Source: DATBVX01 sp963724625 (GTDB taxonomy: Bacteria > Pseudomonadota > Gammaproteobacteria > Steroidobacterales > Steroidobacteraceae). From it: 64,000 bases of DNA. Positions within the stretch are counted from its first letter, which is position 1. Each line of letters begins with the position of its first letter. Both the position numbers and the translations under genes were made by a program. Shown here piece by piece: positions 47,209 through 56,880 of this stretch. The stretch lies in assembly GCA_963724625.1 (NCBI GenBank), contig CAVRVO010000017.1:124001-188000 (forward strand). Direction: 5' to 3'. The notes under the pieces are model-generated. The model searched no databases and was not told the DNA's origin. It was given only the letters and a program-made list of their open reading frames with translations.

Positions 47209-48945
47209 ATGTCATCCGCTTATCGCCCCGACGCCACGAGTGCCGCGGCACGTGACTTACTCGCTACATTCGTGGCGATAGCCGCCACACCACCTCTGAA
47301 TCGCTCGCTCGTCATCCGAGTCGTATTGCTGCTGACTGCGTTCCTGCCAATAGCGTACGCGGACAACGTCGTCGGCAAATGGTCGTCACCTGCGCCATGG
47401 CCGCTGATTGCGATTCACGCCGTTATCGCCCCTGACGGACGCGTGCTCACCTACGGCACCGACGGTGTAGGCCTGCAGACCGGCTTCTTTATTTACGATA
47501 TCTGGGATCCTTCCGCCGGGCCGGCGGCGGGGCATGTGACACTGCCGAACACGACCGGCACCGACCTCTTCTGCAGCTCGCAGCTGGTGCTGCCCCAGAG
47601 TGGCAACATTTTCCTCGCCGGCGGCGACAACTTCATCGGCGGTAAGACCACCAACACAGAAAACAACAATACCAATCTCTTCACACCCGGCAGCAATGCG
47701 CTGGCGCGCGGCAACAACATGCAGCGCGCTCGTTGGTACTCCTCCTCCACAACGCTTCTCAATGGAGAGACGTATATCCAGGGCGGCACAGGAGGCACCG
47801 ATCACCCGGAGGTTCGCGACATCAACGGTGCATTCCGGCTGCTGTCGGGAGCCAACACCAGCAGCTATAACTGGAACTATCCGCGCAACTTCGTCGCGCC
47901 CGATGGTCGCGTGTTCGGCTTCGACACCACGGGGAAGATGTACTACGTGAATCCGACTGGCGCCGGCAGCATCGCAGCGGCCGGCCAGTTACCTGGCTCC
48001 TCGTCCAGGACCATGAGCGCCGCGATGTTTCGGCCCGGCCGGATTCTAAAGATAGGTGCTGTTTCGAGCGCTGCGTACGTCATCGATATCAATGGCCCGA
48101 CACCGGTAGTGAGCTCCACGCAGTCGATGTCGTCAGTGCGACAGTGGGTCTCGGCGACCGTGCTCGCAGACGGACGTGTGCTCGCCACCGGTGGGAGCGC
48201 AGTCGACAATAAACTCAGCGGCGTCAACAACATCGCTGCAATCTGGAACCCCGATACTGGGTTGTGGACGCTGGGCACAGGCGGGGTGAATGCGCGTCTG
48301 TATCACTCGGGTGCACTGCTATTACCCGATGCACGCGTCCTCATCCATGGCGGCGGCGCCCCTGGGCCGCTCACTAATCTGAATGTAGAAGTCTTCACGC
48401 CACCCTATCTTCTCGATCCAACGGGAGCGCTGATGCCAAGACCCAGCATCGTGCTCGCGCCGGATACGATCCGGATCGGCCAGAGTTTTTCGGTTGGCTT
48501 TTCGAACGCGAGCAGCATCAGCCGCGTCACCCTGGTCAAGACGGGCTCGGTGACGCACAGCGTAAACATGGAACAGGGCTTCCTCGAGCTCGCCTTCACA
48601 CCCTCCGGGTCGATGCTCAATGTCGCGGGACCGACACGCGCAGCTGATGCACCGCCCGGTTATTACATGTTGTTTGTAATCAATTCGCAGGGAGTGCCGT
48701 CCACTGCAAGGATCGTTCACATCAACTCCCCGCCTACACCACCTGCGGACACGCAGGCACCGACAGTGCCGGCCAACCTCAAGGCGACAGCGGCATCCGC
48801 GACGCAGATCAAGCTGAGCTGGACCGCTGCGACGGACAACGTGGCCGTGACCGCCTACAGGGTGGAGTCTTTGCCAGGGAGCCGGCTGCACGAATTACGC
48901 GTGGCGCGCCCATCAAGGGCGTCACTTACACGAGCAGTGGACTGA
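47209..48945 (+). CDS. Galactose-oxidase-like radical copper oxidase (DUF1929), frameshifted FnIII tail
   Basis: 578 residues: a hydrophobic export segment at about 33-51, seven Kelch-like repeats, a DUF1929 beta domain (about 410-515) and the start of a fibronectin III domain. All copper/cofactor ligands of galactose oxidase have counterparts: C122 (DLFCSS), Y177 (RARWYSS), Y365-H366 (RLYHS) and H450 (VTHSV). A Cys-Tyr radical copper enzyme oxidising an alcohol or aldehyde to produce H2O2 is therefore likely. After about residue 555 the FnIII frame breaks. Homologous sequence continues in a second frame (CQGAGCTNYA, GVTYTSSGLTASTTYRY) and a third (RARDAAGNFSAS) to TAG at 49054, so two indels lie in the tail. 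Catalytic domains are intact. Confidence 0.85.
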   Translation: MSSAYRPDATSAAARDLLATFVAIAATPPLNRSLVIRVVLLLTAFLPIAYADNVVGKWSSPAPWPLIAIHAVIAPDGRVLTYGTDGVGLQTGFFIYDIWDPSAGPAAGHVTLPNTTGTDLFCSSQLVLPQSGNIFLAGGDNFIGGKTTNTENNNTNLFTPGSNALARGNNMQRARWYSSSTTLLNGETYIQGGTGGTDHPEVRDINGAFRLLSGANTSSYNWNYPRNFVAPDGRVFGFDTTGKMYYVNPTGAGSIAAAGQLPGSSSRTMSAAMFRPGRILKIGAVSSAAYVIDINGPTPVVSSTQSMSSVRQWVSATVLADGRVLATGGSAVDNKLSGVNNIAAIWNPDTGLWTLGTGGVNARLYHSGALLLPDARVLIHGGGAPGPLTNLNVEVFTPPYLLDPTGALMPRPSIVLAPDTIRIGQSFSVGFSNASSISRVTLVKTGSVTHSVNMEQGFLELAFTPSGSMLNVAGPTRAADAPPGYYMLFVINSQGVPSTARIVHINSPPTPPADTQAPTVPANLKATAASATQIKLSWTAATDNVAVTAYRVESLPGSRLHELRVARPSRASLTRAVD

Positions 48946-49077
48946 CTGCGTCTACGACCTACCGCTACAAGTGCGGGCTCGCGATGCCGCCGGCAACTTC
49001 AGCGCATCTACCCCTGTTGTGAGCGCGACGACGCTGGCGGCGGCACCGCCTTAGGAGGCCCGACTGCATCGACGCTC

Positions 49078-50396
49078 TCAGCTGATGCGGTACGCCGCAT
49101 CGTAGTTAAAAAGGTCGCCGTACCACCACCAGGCTCCAAACATCTGGACGGTAATCATGTTGTAGCCCGCGGACACACTCAATTCATTGAACTTCTTGAT
49201 AGCGTCGGGGACGCCACTCTTGCGGCCAAGATATCCAAGGCTCGCAATCAGCGTGGTGTAGTCGTCTGCGATATCGGTGGTTGGCAACACCTTCTCGATG
49301 ATTCCGACCGCTTCCTCGTAATGTTGCTGGTGGAAAAGCGAGATCGCGAGCGTGCGCAGATAGTCCGGCGAATACAGGGGGTCGAGCCGCATAGCCCAGC
49401 GCACTGACTCCTCGGCTTCCGCCGCCCTCCCCGTTGCATTGAGGATGCGCGCCTTGCTGAGGTAATTGTCGGGATCGTTCGGGGCGAGCGCCATGGCGTG
49501 GCCAATCTCAACGAAGGCCTCCTCGTAGCGCCCCTGCTTGGAGAGGACCTCGGCCGACACGGCGTGAGCCAGCGCATTGGGTTGCCGCAGGACTCCCAGA
49601 AGGATTGGACGATCCGCCAGGACGCCGACGCCAGGCCACATGTGCTCGCCGCTGGGTCGAGCGCGATCGCCTGCTCGAACAAGCCGTGTCAGAGCTTTAC
49701 CGCAACAGCGACACCGACAAGAATGATCTCGACCGTTTTCCGCCCCGAGCTGCGCGGACTTGCCCTTGTAGGTCCAACTGGAGTTGCGCGCAATGATCAG
49801 GATCCCGGAGAGCTTGGAGAGATCGGTGATGATGTCGTCGGTCATGCCATCGGCGAAGTAGCTGTTGTCCGAACTGCCGCCGAGGCTGTCGAACGGCAGG
49901 ACCGCGAGGGAAGGCCGGTTCGGAAGCATTGTCGGGGCGCCAGCAAATCGAGGCGCTCGCCCTTTGCGTTGTCGTTGCCGGACTTTAGGTTCTACCTGCC
50001 CTGTCATCTGGGCGCGCAGAAGATGCCACAAAGCGGTCCCAGCAACGACAGAGCAGGACCGTGATGATGGTGAATTCCGTGCCACTGACGCGCTGCTGCG
50101 CCGCGATGGCCGTGGTACCAGGCGACGGTCATGGACGACCAGCGGCAGCCCGAAACAGGAGCAGCAGCGGCAACGATGCTGCAAGATCAGGCTGCGGCCA
50201 GCTCGAACGCGTCGCTGCAGCATCTGTGTGCCCTGCAGTAGCGTGTACGCCGCCGCCGCATAGGCGAGCGTCCATTGGGCGACTTTGTGCTGCTTGAGGC
50301 GCTCACCACACGCTCAATCGAGTGCGCAGACGCTGATTTCGCCCCTTGTTCCTGTGCGGCTTGCATTTCGCCCGGGTCGCTCGATTCGCTACTCAC
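49078..50396 (-). pseudogene. Decayed TolB-like/TPR signalling protein
   Basis: From 50396 one frame reads MSSESSDPGEMQAAQEQGAK... into a membrane region that continues in other frames (QWTLAYAAAAYTLLQGTQML, then LPLVV, then GTALWHLLRAQ). The main frame then carries SLAVLPFDSLGGSSDNSYFADG and NSSWTYKGKS. It then loses about 150 residues expected in the family (only scraps such as IALDPAAST remain) and resumes with TPRs (GRYEEAFVEIGHAMALAPND). Several frameshifts plus the internal deletion show true decay. It has the same general architecture as the frameshifted gene at 39408-41592. Confidence 0.8.
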
Positions 50397-50402
50397 GACT
50401 GA

Positions 50403-51935
50403 CTACGCGCCAAGAAACATCCGGTACGCGGGGTTCGAGGTCTCTTCCGCGTAGGCGTAGTGCAGCTCGTTGAGATGGTCGAGGAACTGCGCGCGCTCAG
50501 CAGTCGGCACCTGGATTCCCGCGAGCACGCGACCGTGATCGGAGCCGTGGTTGCGATAGTGGAACAGGCTGATATTCCATTTGGTGCCGATGGCGCGCAG
50601 GAACTTGAGCAGCGCGCCGGGACGCTCCGGGAATTCGAATCGATACAGCACCTCGTTGGCGATGCCGCGGACGTGCCCGCCGACCATGAAGCGCACGTGC
50701 AGCTTCGCCATTTCGTTGTCGGTCATGTCGATCACGGGAAAGCCCGCCTCGGCGACGCTGCGCAGCACCGCCTCTTTCTCCTCGCGCCCTTGTGAGAGAG
50801 AAAAGCCCACGAAGATCTGCGCGCGCTGATTGCTCTCGTAGCGATAGTTGAACTCCGTGACGCTGCGTGGCCCCAGTACTTCGCAGAATTTCAGAAAGCT
50901 GCCGGGTTGTTCCGGGATCTCCACCGCCATGAGCGCTTCGCGCTGCCCGCCGAGATCAGAGCGCTCGGCAATGTGCCTGAGGCGGTCGAAGTTCATGTTC
51001 GCGCCGCTGTTGACCGCCACCAGCGTCTGGTCGGTGAGACCCTCGCGGGCCACGTAGCGCTTGATACCCGCTACTGCGAGCGCGCCCGCCGGTTCGGCGA
51101 TGGCACGCGTATCCTCGAAGATGTCCTGGATCGCCGCGCACACCTGGTCGGTGTTGACCAGCACGATCTCATCAACGTGCTCGCGCGCCAACCGGAAAGT
51201 TTCCTCACCCACGCGGCGTACCGCGACACCGTCGACGAAAATTCCAACGCGCTCCAGCGTCACGCGCTGGCGAGCCTTGAGTGAGTCGTGCATGGCCGCA
51301 GCGTCCTCGGGCTCGACGCCGATCACCTTGATGCGCGGATACAGGTACTTCACGTAGGCCGCGATACCCGCGATCAGCCCGCCACCGCCGACCGGCACGA
51401 AGATCGAATGAATATCGCCCTGCCGCTGGCGCAGAATCTCCATGCCGATCGTGCCCTGGCCCGCGATCACATCGGGATCGTCGAACGGATGGATGAATAC
51501 CAGGTTGCGTTCGCGCTCGAGTACCAGCGCGCGCTCGTGCGCCTGGTCATAGTCATCGCCATGCAGCACCACTTCGCCCCCCAGGTCCATCACGGCCTGC
51601 ACTTTGATGTGCGGCGTGGTCTGGGGCATGACGATGACGGCGGGCGTGCCACGCTTGCGCGCCGCAAGCGCTACGCCTTGCGCATGGTTGCCTGCTGAAG
51701 CGCAGATGACCCCGCGCTGGGCCGCGGTTTGCGACAGGTGTGCGATCTTGTTGTACGCGCCGCGCAGTTTGAACGAGAACACGGGCTGCAGGTCCTCGCG
51801 CTTGAACAGCACGCGATTGCGCAGGCGGCGCGACAGACGTTCCGCCGGCTCGAGCGGCGATTCGATCGCCACGTCGTAGACCCGCGCCTTGAGAATCTTC
51901 TCGATGTAGTTGTTGTTCACGCCATCGCATCCCAC
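50403..51935 (-). CDS. ilvA: Threonine ammonia-lyase, biosynthetic
   Basis: 510 residues; GTG 51935 or the in-frame GTG 51920 (VNNNYIEKIL) may be the start. The PLP enzyme domain has the Schiff-base Lys K56 (SFKLRGA), SAGNHAQGVA and the phosphate-binding PVGGGGL. The C-terminal about 170 residues hold two ACT-like regulatory modules (IPEQPGSFLKFCEVLG and FPERPGALLKFLRAIG), as in the isoleucine-feedback-inhibited biosynthetic form rather than catabolic TdcB. It converts threonine to 2-oxobutanoate for isoleucine synthesis. No other ilv genes are adjacent. Confidence 0.95.
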   Translation of the reverse strand: MGCDGVNNNYIEKILKARVYDVAIESPLEPAERLSRRLRNRVLFKREDLQPVFSFKLRGAYNKIAHLSQTAAQRGVICASAGNHAQGVALAARKRGTPAVIVMPQTTPHIKVQAVMDLGGEVVLHGDDYDQAHERALVLERERNLVFIHPFDDPDVIAGQGTIGMEILRQRQGDIHSIFVPVGGGGLIAGIAAYVKYLYPRIKVIGVEPEDAAAMHDSLKARQRVTLERVGIFVDGVAVRRVGEETFRLAREHVDEIVLVNTDQVCAAIQDIFEDTRAIAEPAGALAVAGIKRYVAREGLTDQTLVAVNSGANMNFDRLRHIAERSDLGGQREALMAVEIPEQPGSFLKFCEVLGPRSVTEFNYRYESNQRAQIFVGFSLSQGREEKEAVLRSVAEAGFPVIDMTDNEMAKLHVRFMVGGHVRGIANEVLYRFEFPERPGALLKFLRAIGTKWNISLFHYRNHGSDHGRVLAGIQVPTAERAQFLDHLNELHYAYAEETSNPAYRMFLGA

Positions 51936-52008
51936 CCCTGCCCGCCGGTTACGTTAGCAAGAATCGCGGTGGGCTACAGCACGCTGCTCGCTTAAACTGC
52001 TCGCTGTC

Positions 52009-52277
52009 AGGGCAACTCTGCACAGGTTTCATGGGCGCGACCGTGCCTCCGCAAGCTTCTGGCTAGGCGCGAGGCGCAGTCGATATGTCGATATCGACAA
52101 GCCTCGCAACGACGCCAGAAGCTTGCCGAGGCCGGTCCCGTCCGGGTTGCGCCGCGAACGGGCAGCTGCGTCGTTGCACCGCTTGCCAATGGAAGCGACC
52201 ATTGACTGCACGGTGCGCCTGGCATCTGCACCGTTGGCGACGCAACGCGCCTCATGAAACCTGTGCAGAGTTGCCCT
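52009..52277. mobile_element. MITE-like element with 25-bp perfect terminal inverted repeats
   Basis: The ends 52009-52033 (AGGGCAACTCTGCACAGG...) and 52253-52277 (...CCTGTGCAGAGTTGCCCT) are exact reverse complements over 25 bp and nearly so over about 31. An inner inverted pair (52046-52063 with 52114-52131, centred on GCAAGCTTCTGGC, one mismatch) encloses GTCGATAT..ATATCGAC. No transposase and no convincing coding sequence is inside, and I see no target-site duplication. It fills the space between ilvA and the transporter gene. Confidence 0.7.
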
Positions 52278-52282
52278 AACTC

Positions 52283-53498
52283 ATGGACCGCTCCCAAGCC
52301 CGCCGCCTCATCTTCGCCTCCGCCGCCATCGGATCGCTCGGCACTTTCGCCATGCATGCGATCCTGCCGGCGTTGCCCGATATTCGTGCCCAGTTCGCGA
52401 CCACGGTCAGCACCGCGCAACTCCTGGTCACGCTCTCGATGCTCGCCATCGCCTCAGGAAACGTGATGGTCGCACCGCTTTCCGATCGTCTGGGGCGCCG
52501 ACCGGTGATCTTCGCCGGTCTGTCCCTTTTCATCGTCGGAAGCATTGCCGGCATGCTTGCCAACAGCATCGCGCTCCTGATTGGTGCACGCATCCTGCAA
52601 GCCTTCGGGAGCGGCGCCGCCATGGCGGTGGCGCGGGCCACGCTGATGGACGCATTCGGGCCGGAACGCGCCGCGAGCGGTATCGCCTATACGGCGACCG
52701 CGATTCTGGTAGTGCCGATGCTGGCACCGACCATCGGCGGGTTCGCGGTGGAACTCGCCGGCTGGCGCCTGGTGTTCGGGCTGTGCGTGGTGCTGGGCAC
52801 GGCCGCCATGCTTTTCACAGCGCTGCGCATCCAGGAAACGCACCAGACGAGTGCGACGACGCGCGGCGGTCCTGACACGCTGGAAAGCTATCGGCAACTG
52901 CTGCTCACCGGGCGCTACCGGGCCTACGCGCTGTTCGGCTCGCTGCTCTTCGCGGCAGTCTATGTGTTCATTGCAGGCGCGCCGCACGTCGCCATCGACG
53001 TGCTGCACATCTCGCCGTCGCGCTACGGCCTGCTCTTCATGCTGCCAGCCTCGGCCTCGTTCGCGGGATTCTTCATCGCGGCACGCATCTCACGGCGCAT
53101 CGGCGCGCCTGCGCATGATGCGTGCCGGGTCTTTCCTGTCGCTGACCGGGGGACTCCTGCTGACGATGCTGGCGCTGTTTGGCGTGTGGCATCCTGCGGC
53201 GTTGTTCCTGCCCGCAATGCTGGTGTGTTTTGCCAATGCCATCTCGGCTCCCAATGCAACCTCGAGCGCCATTGGGGTGCGTCCTGATATCGCGGGAGCC
53301 GCTTCCGGACTGACGGGATTTCTGCAGCTGATTGTTTCCGCTTCGGCGGTTCAGCTGGTCGCGGCGATTTCCAACCCCAGCCCATACCCGCTGGCATTCA
53401 CGGTGCTCGGCTGCAACGTGCTCGCGCTCCTGGTCTTCATGCTGGTGCAGCGCCGGGCCGAGGCGCACGGCGCGACCATCACCAGGCCAGGGAACTAA
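52283..53498 (+). pseudogene. Bcr/CflA-type MFS multidrug transporter with one frameshift
   Basis: From ATG 52283 the frame encodes TM1 to about TM8 of a Bcr/CflA family exporter (FAMHAILPALPDIRAQF, motif A SDRLGRRPVIFAGL, LQAFGSGAAMAVARA). Near 53105, after ARISRRIGA, homology switches frame and continues RMMRAGSFLSLTGGLLL to the TGA-equivalent stop at 53498 (total about 404 aa). All else looks healthy, so a sequencing error is possible. If real, the product lacks the last four TM helices. It starts only 6 bp after the MITE-like element, which must therefore contain or affect its promoter and RBS. Confidence 0.8.
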
Positions 53499-55918
53499 CG
53501 CTCGGCAGATTTCAGGGTGAAGCGGAACTTGGTCTGGCCGATCAGGACCATGTCGCCGTCCTGCAGCGTGTGGCGGCGGCCGAGGCGGGAATCGTTGATG
53601 TACACACCGTTGGTACTGCCCAGATCTTCGATCACGGTCGCGCCGCCCGCGATCACGATGCGCGCGTGGTGGCGGCTGACGTAGGTAGTATCGACCTGGA
53701 TGTCGTTGTCATCGGCACGTCCGATAGCGGTAGCCTTCTTGTTGATGACGTGCACGATCTCCGAATCACCGTCGAGCCGCACCAGCAATCGCATGGCGGA
53801 CTCAGGTGCCACGTTGGCGGCTACTTCCGGCCTGGACACAGGCTCAGGCTCCGGTGCCTCCGCGCTCAGGCGGCGAATATCGCGCTGGATGTTGCCGATG
53901 ATTTCGCTGCTGGCCTTGAGCTCGCCTTCGAGGCGCGCGACGGCGGAATCACGAGTTGCCAGCGTGTCCTGCAGGTGGCGGATCTGGCCGCGCTGTTCTT
54001 CGAGCGTGCGCTGCGCGATGGAGCTCTGATCGGACCTCTGCCTGAGCTGCGACTCGAGCCGTAGCATCGAATCCTCCGCAGCCCGCAGATCGCCCTCCAG
54101 CCGCGCGATGCTCTCCGCCTTGTCGCGCAGCTCCTTCTCGAGTGCGGTCAGCGTGTCGGCCTGGTCATCGACGGTCTTCTGCAGCGTGCTGATGCGCTCG
54201 GAGCGGGTGGCAACTTCGGCGATCTTCACTCGCAGGTCGGCTTCCATCTGGGCGACCCGGGCTTCCTTCTCGCCGATCGCCGTTGCGACCTCCGACCATT
54301 TGTCCTTCCAGGTGTCCAGTTCGCGTGCGTGCGCGTCGACCAGCTCACCCTGCATCCTGCCACGGGTCTCGAGCTCGGCGATGCTGCGCACGCGCATTGC
54401 CAGCTCGGCGTCGAGGCCGGCAGCTCTCTTCTGTTCGGCCTGCAGTAACTGGCCCAGCGACGCAAGCTCGTTGCCGCGCTCCAGAAGTTGTGCCCGCAAC
54501 TCATCCAGCGTGCCTTGGAGGGCAAGCTGCGCCTGCTCGCGCTCGCTCACCTGCACGGCGGCGTTACGCAGGTCTTCGAGGCCCTTCTCGATCAGTGAAT
54601 CGCGCTCCGCCACCTCGCCCTGCAGGCGGGAGACTTCGGCTGCGTGCGTCCCGAGACGACGTTCCAGCTCCGCCATTGCCGTGCTGGAATCCTGGGATGC
54701 CGCGCGCGCGCGCTCGAGCTCCGAAGCATGCTCGTTCAGGGCTGCATCGCGCGTTGCGATCTCGGCCCTGAGCTGTGCGATTACGGATTCGCGCTCTTGT
54801 AACTGCGCCTGCAGCCCAGCGAGCTCAGCCGCGCGCCGCCCCATATCAGCTTCGAGACCGGAAACGCGTTCCAGTTGCGTGGCGATTTCCTGTTCGCGCA
54901 CGAACAGCTGGTCTTCGTAGAGGCTGCGGCGCACTTCCAGGCTCTGCAGAGCTTCGATGCAGCTCTGGGCCTGGCGCTCGCTGGCGTGCATCGCCTCATC
55001 GGCTGCGATCACTTTGCGCGCCTGATCCTGCAGCTCGCGCGCCATTTCCAATCGCGCTTCTTCCTTGTCATGCACTTGAGCATGCAAAGCCGCGATTCGC
55101 GCCTCACGCTCTGCGAGACCTTCCCGAGTCGCATGTGCCTCGCCGTGGGCCTGCTCGAGCTCGGTGCGCAGCCGCGCGATGCCCTCATCGCGATCCGCTA
55201 CCACATGCTCCAAATCCGTGATCTGATTGTTGCGTGCCGCGATTTCGCCATCGAGCAGCGCCAACCGGGCATCGCGGGCCTGCAACGTATCCGCCTGCGC
55301 AGCCTTCTCCACCTCGAGGGCGTCGCGTTGTTGTTCCAGCATCCGGATCTGCTCGGCACGCGTCGCCAGATCGCTCTTGAAGCGTGCGATCGTCGCACCG
55401 CGCGCCTCGATGTCCGCGGCCAGACCGATACGGGTTTCTTCGAGATCGGTGATGCGGCCCAGCAAGTCGACCTTGTCCTTCTCGATCGCGCGCGCCTGAC
55501 GCTCGGCATTGCGCTGTGCCTCACCGGCTTCCTGTGCCTGCTGTTCAGCCCGGCTCAGCCCCGCCGTACGTGCTTCCAGCTCCAGCTCCAGGCGCGCGAG
55601 TACCTGGTCGCGTTCGCGCAAGCGCCGCTCCGCCGTCTCGCGCTCACGTTCAGCGCGGGCGAGGAGCTGCTCGAGATCGGAAATACGCCCCGACTTGGCG
55701 TGCAGACTCGCTTCCAGGGAACGGATCGTGTCGAAGATGGCCGGCTCGCCGCCAGCTGGGCCCGCTGGCGCTGGCGTGCGCCGGGCATCGGCGTTGGCGC
55801 GCGCGTCGCTCACTACGCCACGCGCCGACTCGAACGCCGCTACGTCGAGTGCCGGCAGTTCGTCCGTGGTGTCCGAATCGATGCTCTTGTTATGAGTCTG
55901 GTCTGCTCGCGTGCTCAT
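53495..55918 (-). CDS. Long coiled-coil protein with C-terminal FHA domain
   Basis: 807 residues. Residues about 60-690 are an almost continuous coiled coil rich in Glu, Arg, Ala and Leu with recurring segments such as AEIATRDAAL, LQAQLQERE and RISTLQKTVDD. It contains no TM or Walker motif. The FHA domain at about 715-800 has AIGRADDNDIQ, YVSRHHARI and DLGSTNGVYINDSRL, all the phosphothreonine-contact residues. A cytoplasmic scaffold recruited to phosphorylated partners is likely; the two kinases of this window are candidates. It overlaps the convergent transporter gene by 4 bp. Confidence 0.9.
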   Translation of the reverse strand: MSTRADQTHNKSIDSDTTDELPALDVAAFESARGVVSDARANADARRTPAPAGPAGGEPAIFDTIRSLEASLHAKSGRISDLEQLLARAERERETAERRLRERDQVLARLELELEARTAGLSRAEQQAQEAGEAQRNAERQARAIEKDKVDLLGRITDLEETRIGLAADIEARGATIARFKSDLATRAEQIRMLEQQRDALEVEKAAQADTLQARDARLALLDGEIAARNNQITDLEHVVADRDEGIARLRTELEQAHGEAHATREGLAEREARIAALHAQVHDKEEARLEMARELQDQARKVIAADEAMHASERQAQSCIEALQSLEVRRSLYEDQLFVREQEIATQLERVSGLEADMGRRAAELAGLQAQLQERESVIAQLRAEIATRDAALNEHASELERARAASQDSSTAMAELERRLGTHAAEVSRLQGEVAERDSLIEKGLEDLRNAAVQVSEREQAQLALQGTLDELRAQLLERGNELASLGQLLQAEQKRAAGLDAELAMRVRSIAELETRGRMQGELVDAHARELDTWKDKWSEVATAIGEKEARVAQMEADLRVKIAEVATRSERISTLQKTVDDQADTLTALEKELRDKAESIARLEGDLRAAEDSMLRLESQLRQRSDQSSIAQRTLEEQRGQIRHLQDTLATRDSAVARLEGELKASSEIIGNIQRDIRRLSAEAPEPEPVSRPEVAANVAPESAMRLLVRLDGDSEIVHVINKKATAIGRADDNDIQVDTTYVSRHHARIVIAGGATVIEDLGSTNGVYINDSRLGRRHTLQDGDMVLIGQTKFRFTLKSAER

Positions 55919-56121
55919 CTTCGATGAGCCCCCTTCTTATCCCGAGGGTTTATCTGTGTTCTTCGAGGCCGCGCTGCACCGCGCTGACCCGCCACTTCGC
56001 CAGTGAGTCGCATCCACCAGCGAAACGCAAGCGCAGACTAAACATAAGAACCCCCGCGAGGCAAATCTGAACGGCACGTCACGCTGCCTCCCTGAACGGC
56101 GCAGCCGCGGCAGCAGCGCCC

Positions 56122-56880
56122 TCAGTGCCCGTCGAGAAATTCACGCAGTTGTTGCATCACAACCTGGGGCGCGGCGATGAGAGATTCCGCACCACGCTCG
56201 GGGAGCTCCAGATTCCTCGCTCCTCGCAGCGACTGCCACACGCGCGAGCCGTATTCCGAGACTTCCTCTTTGGATCGAGCCAGGAGTGTCGGCTGCTTGA
56301 TGAGCGGCAGTCGTTCCACACTCTTGTAGTCCTGGGCGGCACTGCTGATCCATTGAGCCTCGGACCCGTTGTGAAGCGCCAAGCCGAGATCGCGGTTCGA
56401 AGCCGGAGATGACTGATCCCCGCCGCCGAACGATGACGGCGAAACGAGGACCAGGAGCCGCACGATCTGCGGCCGGCCGAGGGCGAGCTCGACCGCTATC
56501 AATGCACCTGCTCCGCAGCCCAGCACGTCGAGCTGACGGAAATGCATCGTGTCGATGAAATCCCCCATGGCGCCCGCATAGTCGGCGATCGAGCCGGGAC
56601 GTGGCGGGGCATCGGACTCGCCGCAACCGGGAAGATCGGGCGCGTAGACCGATCGATCGGGCGCGATCTGCGGCAGCAGTTTGACAAACATGCGACTGGA
56701 GCCGGTTTCAGCATGCAGGCACAACAGCGTCGTGCGCTCATCGAAACCGCCGCTCGCCGGAAATGCCGTGCGCACATTGAGCTGCCCGAAGCGACACTCG
56801 AAGTACGCGCGACGCACGCGAACTTCACCGGCACCGGCGACGCCGCGTTCCCTGGAGCCACGACCCGCACTCTTCTTCAT
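56122..56880 (-). CDS. Alpha/beta-hydrolase fold protein lacking the nucleophile
   Basis: 252 residues from ATG 56880, overlapping the ygiD stop (ATGA). The fold is clear: LLCLHAETGSSRMF, YAPDLPGCGESDAP, IADYAGAMGDFID, then the nucleophile elbow. The elbow reads LGCGAGALIAVE, so the G-x-S-x-G serine position is Gly, with a Cys one residue earlier. The usual C-terminal His is also not evident. It may be a non-enzymatic partner or use a different chemistry. Coupling to ygiD suggests a shared pathway (inference). Confidence 0.8.
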   Translation of the reverse strand: MKKSAGRGSRERGVAGAGEVRVRRAYFECRFGQLNVRTAFPASGGFDERTTLLCLHAETGSSRMFVKLLPQIAPDRSVYAPDLPGCGESDAPPRPGSIADYAGAMGDFIDTMHFRQLDVLGCGAGALIAVELALGRPQIVRLLVLVSPSSFGGGDQSSPASNRDLGLALHNGSEAQWISSAAQDYKSVERLPLIKQPTLLARSKEEVSEYGSRVWQSLRGARNLELPERGAESLIAAPQVVMQQLREFLDGH

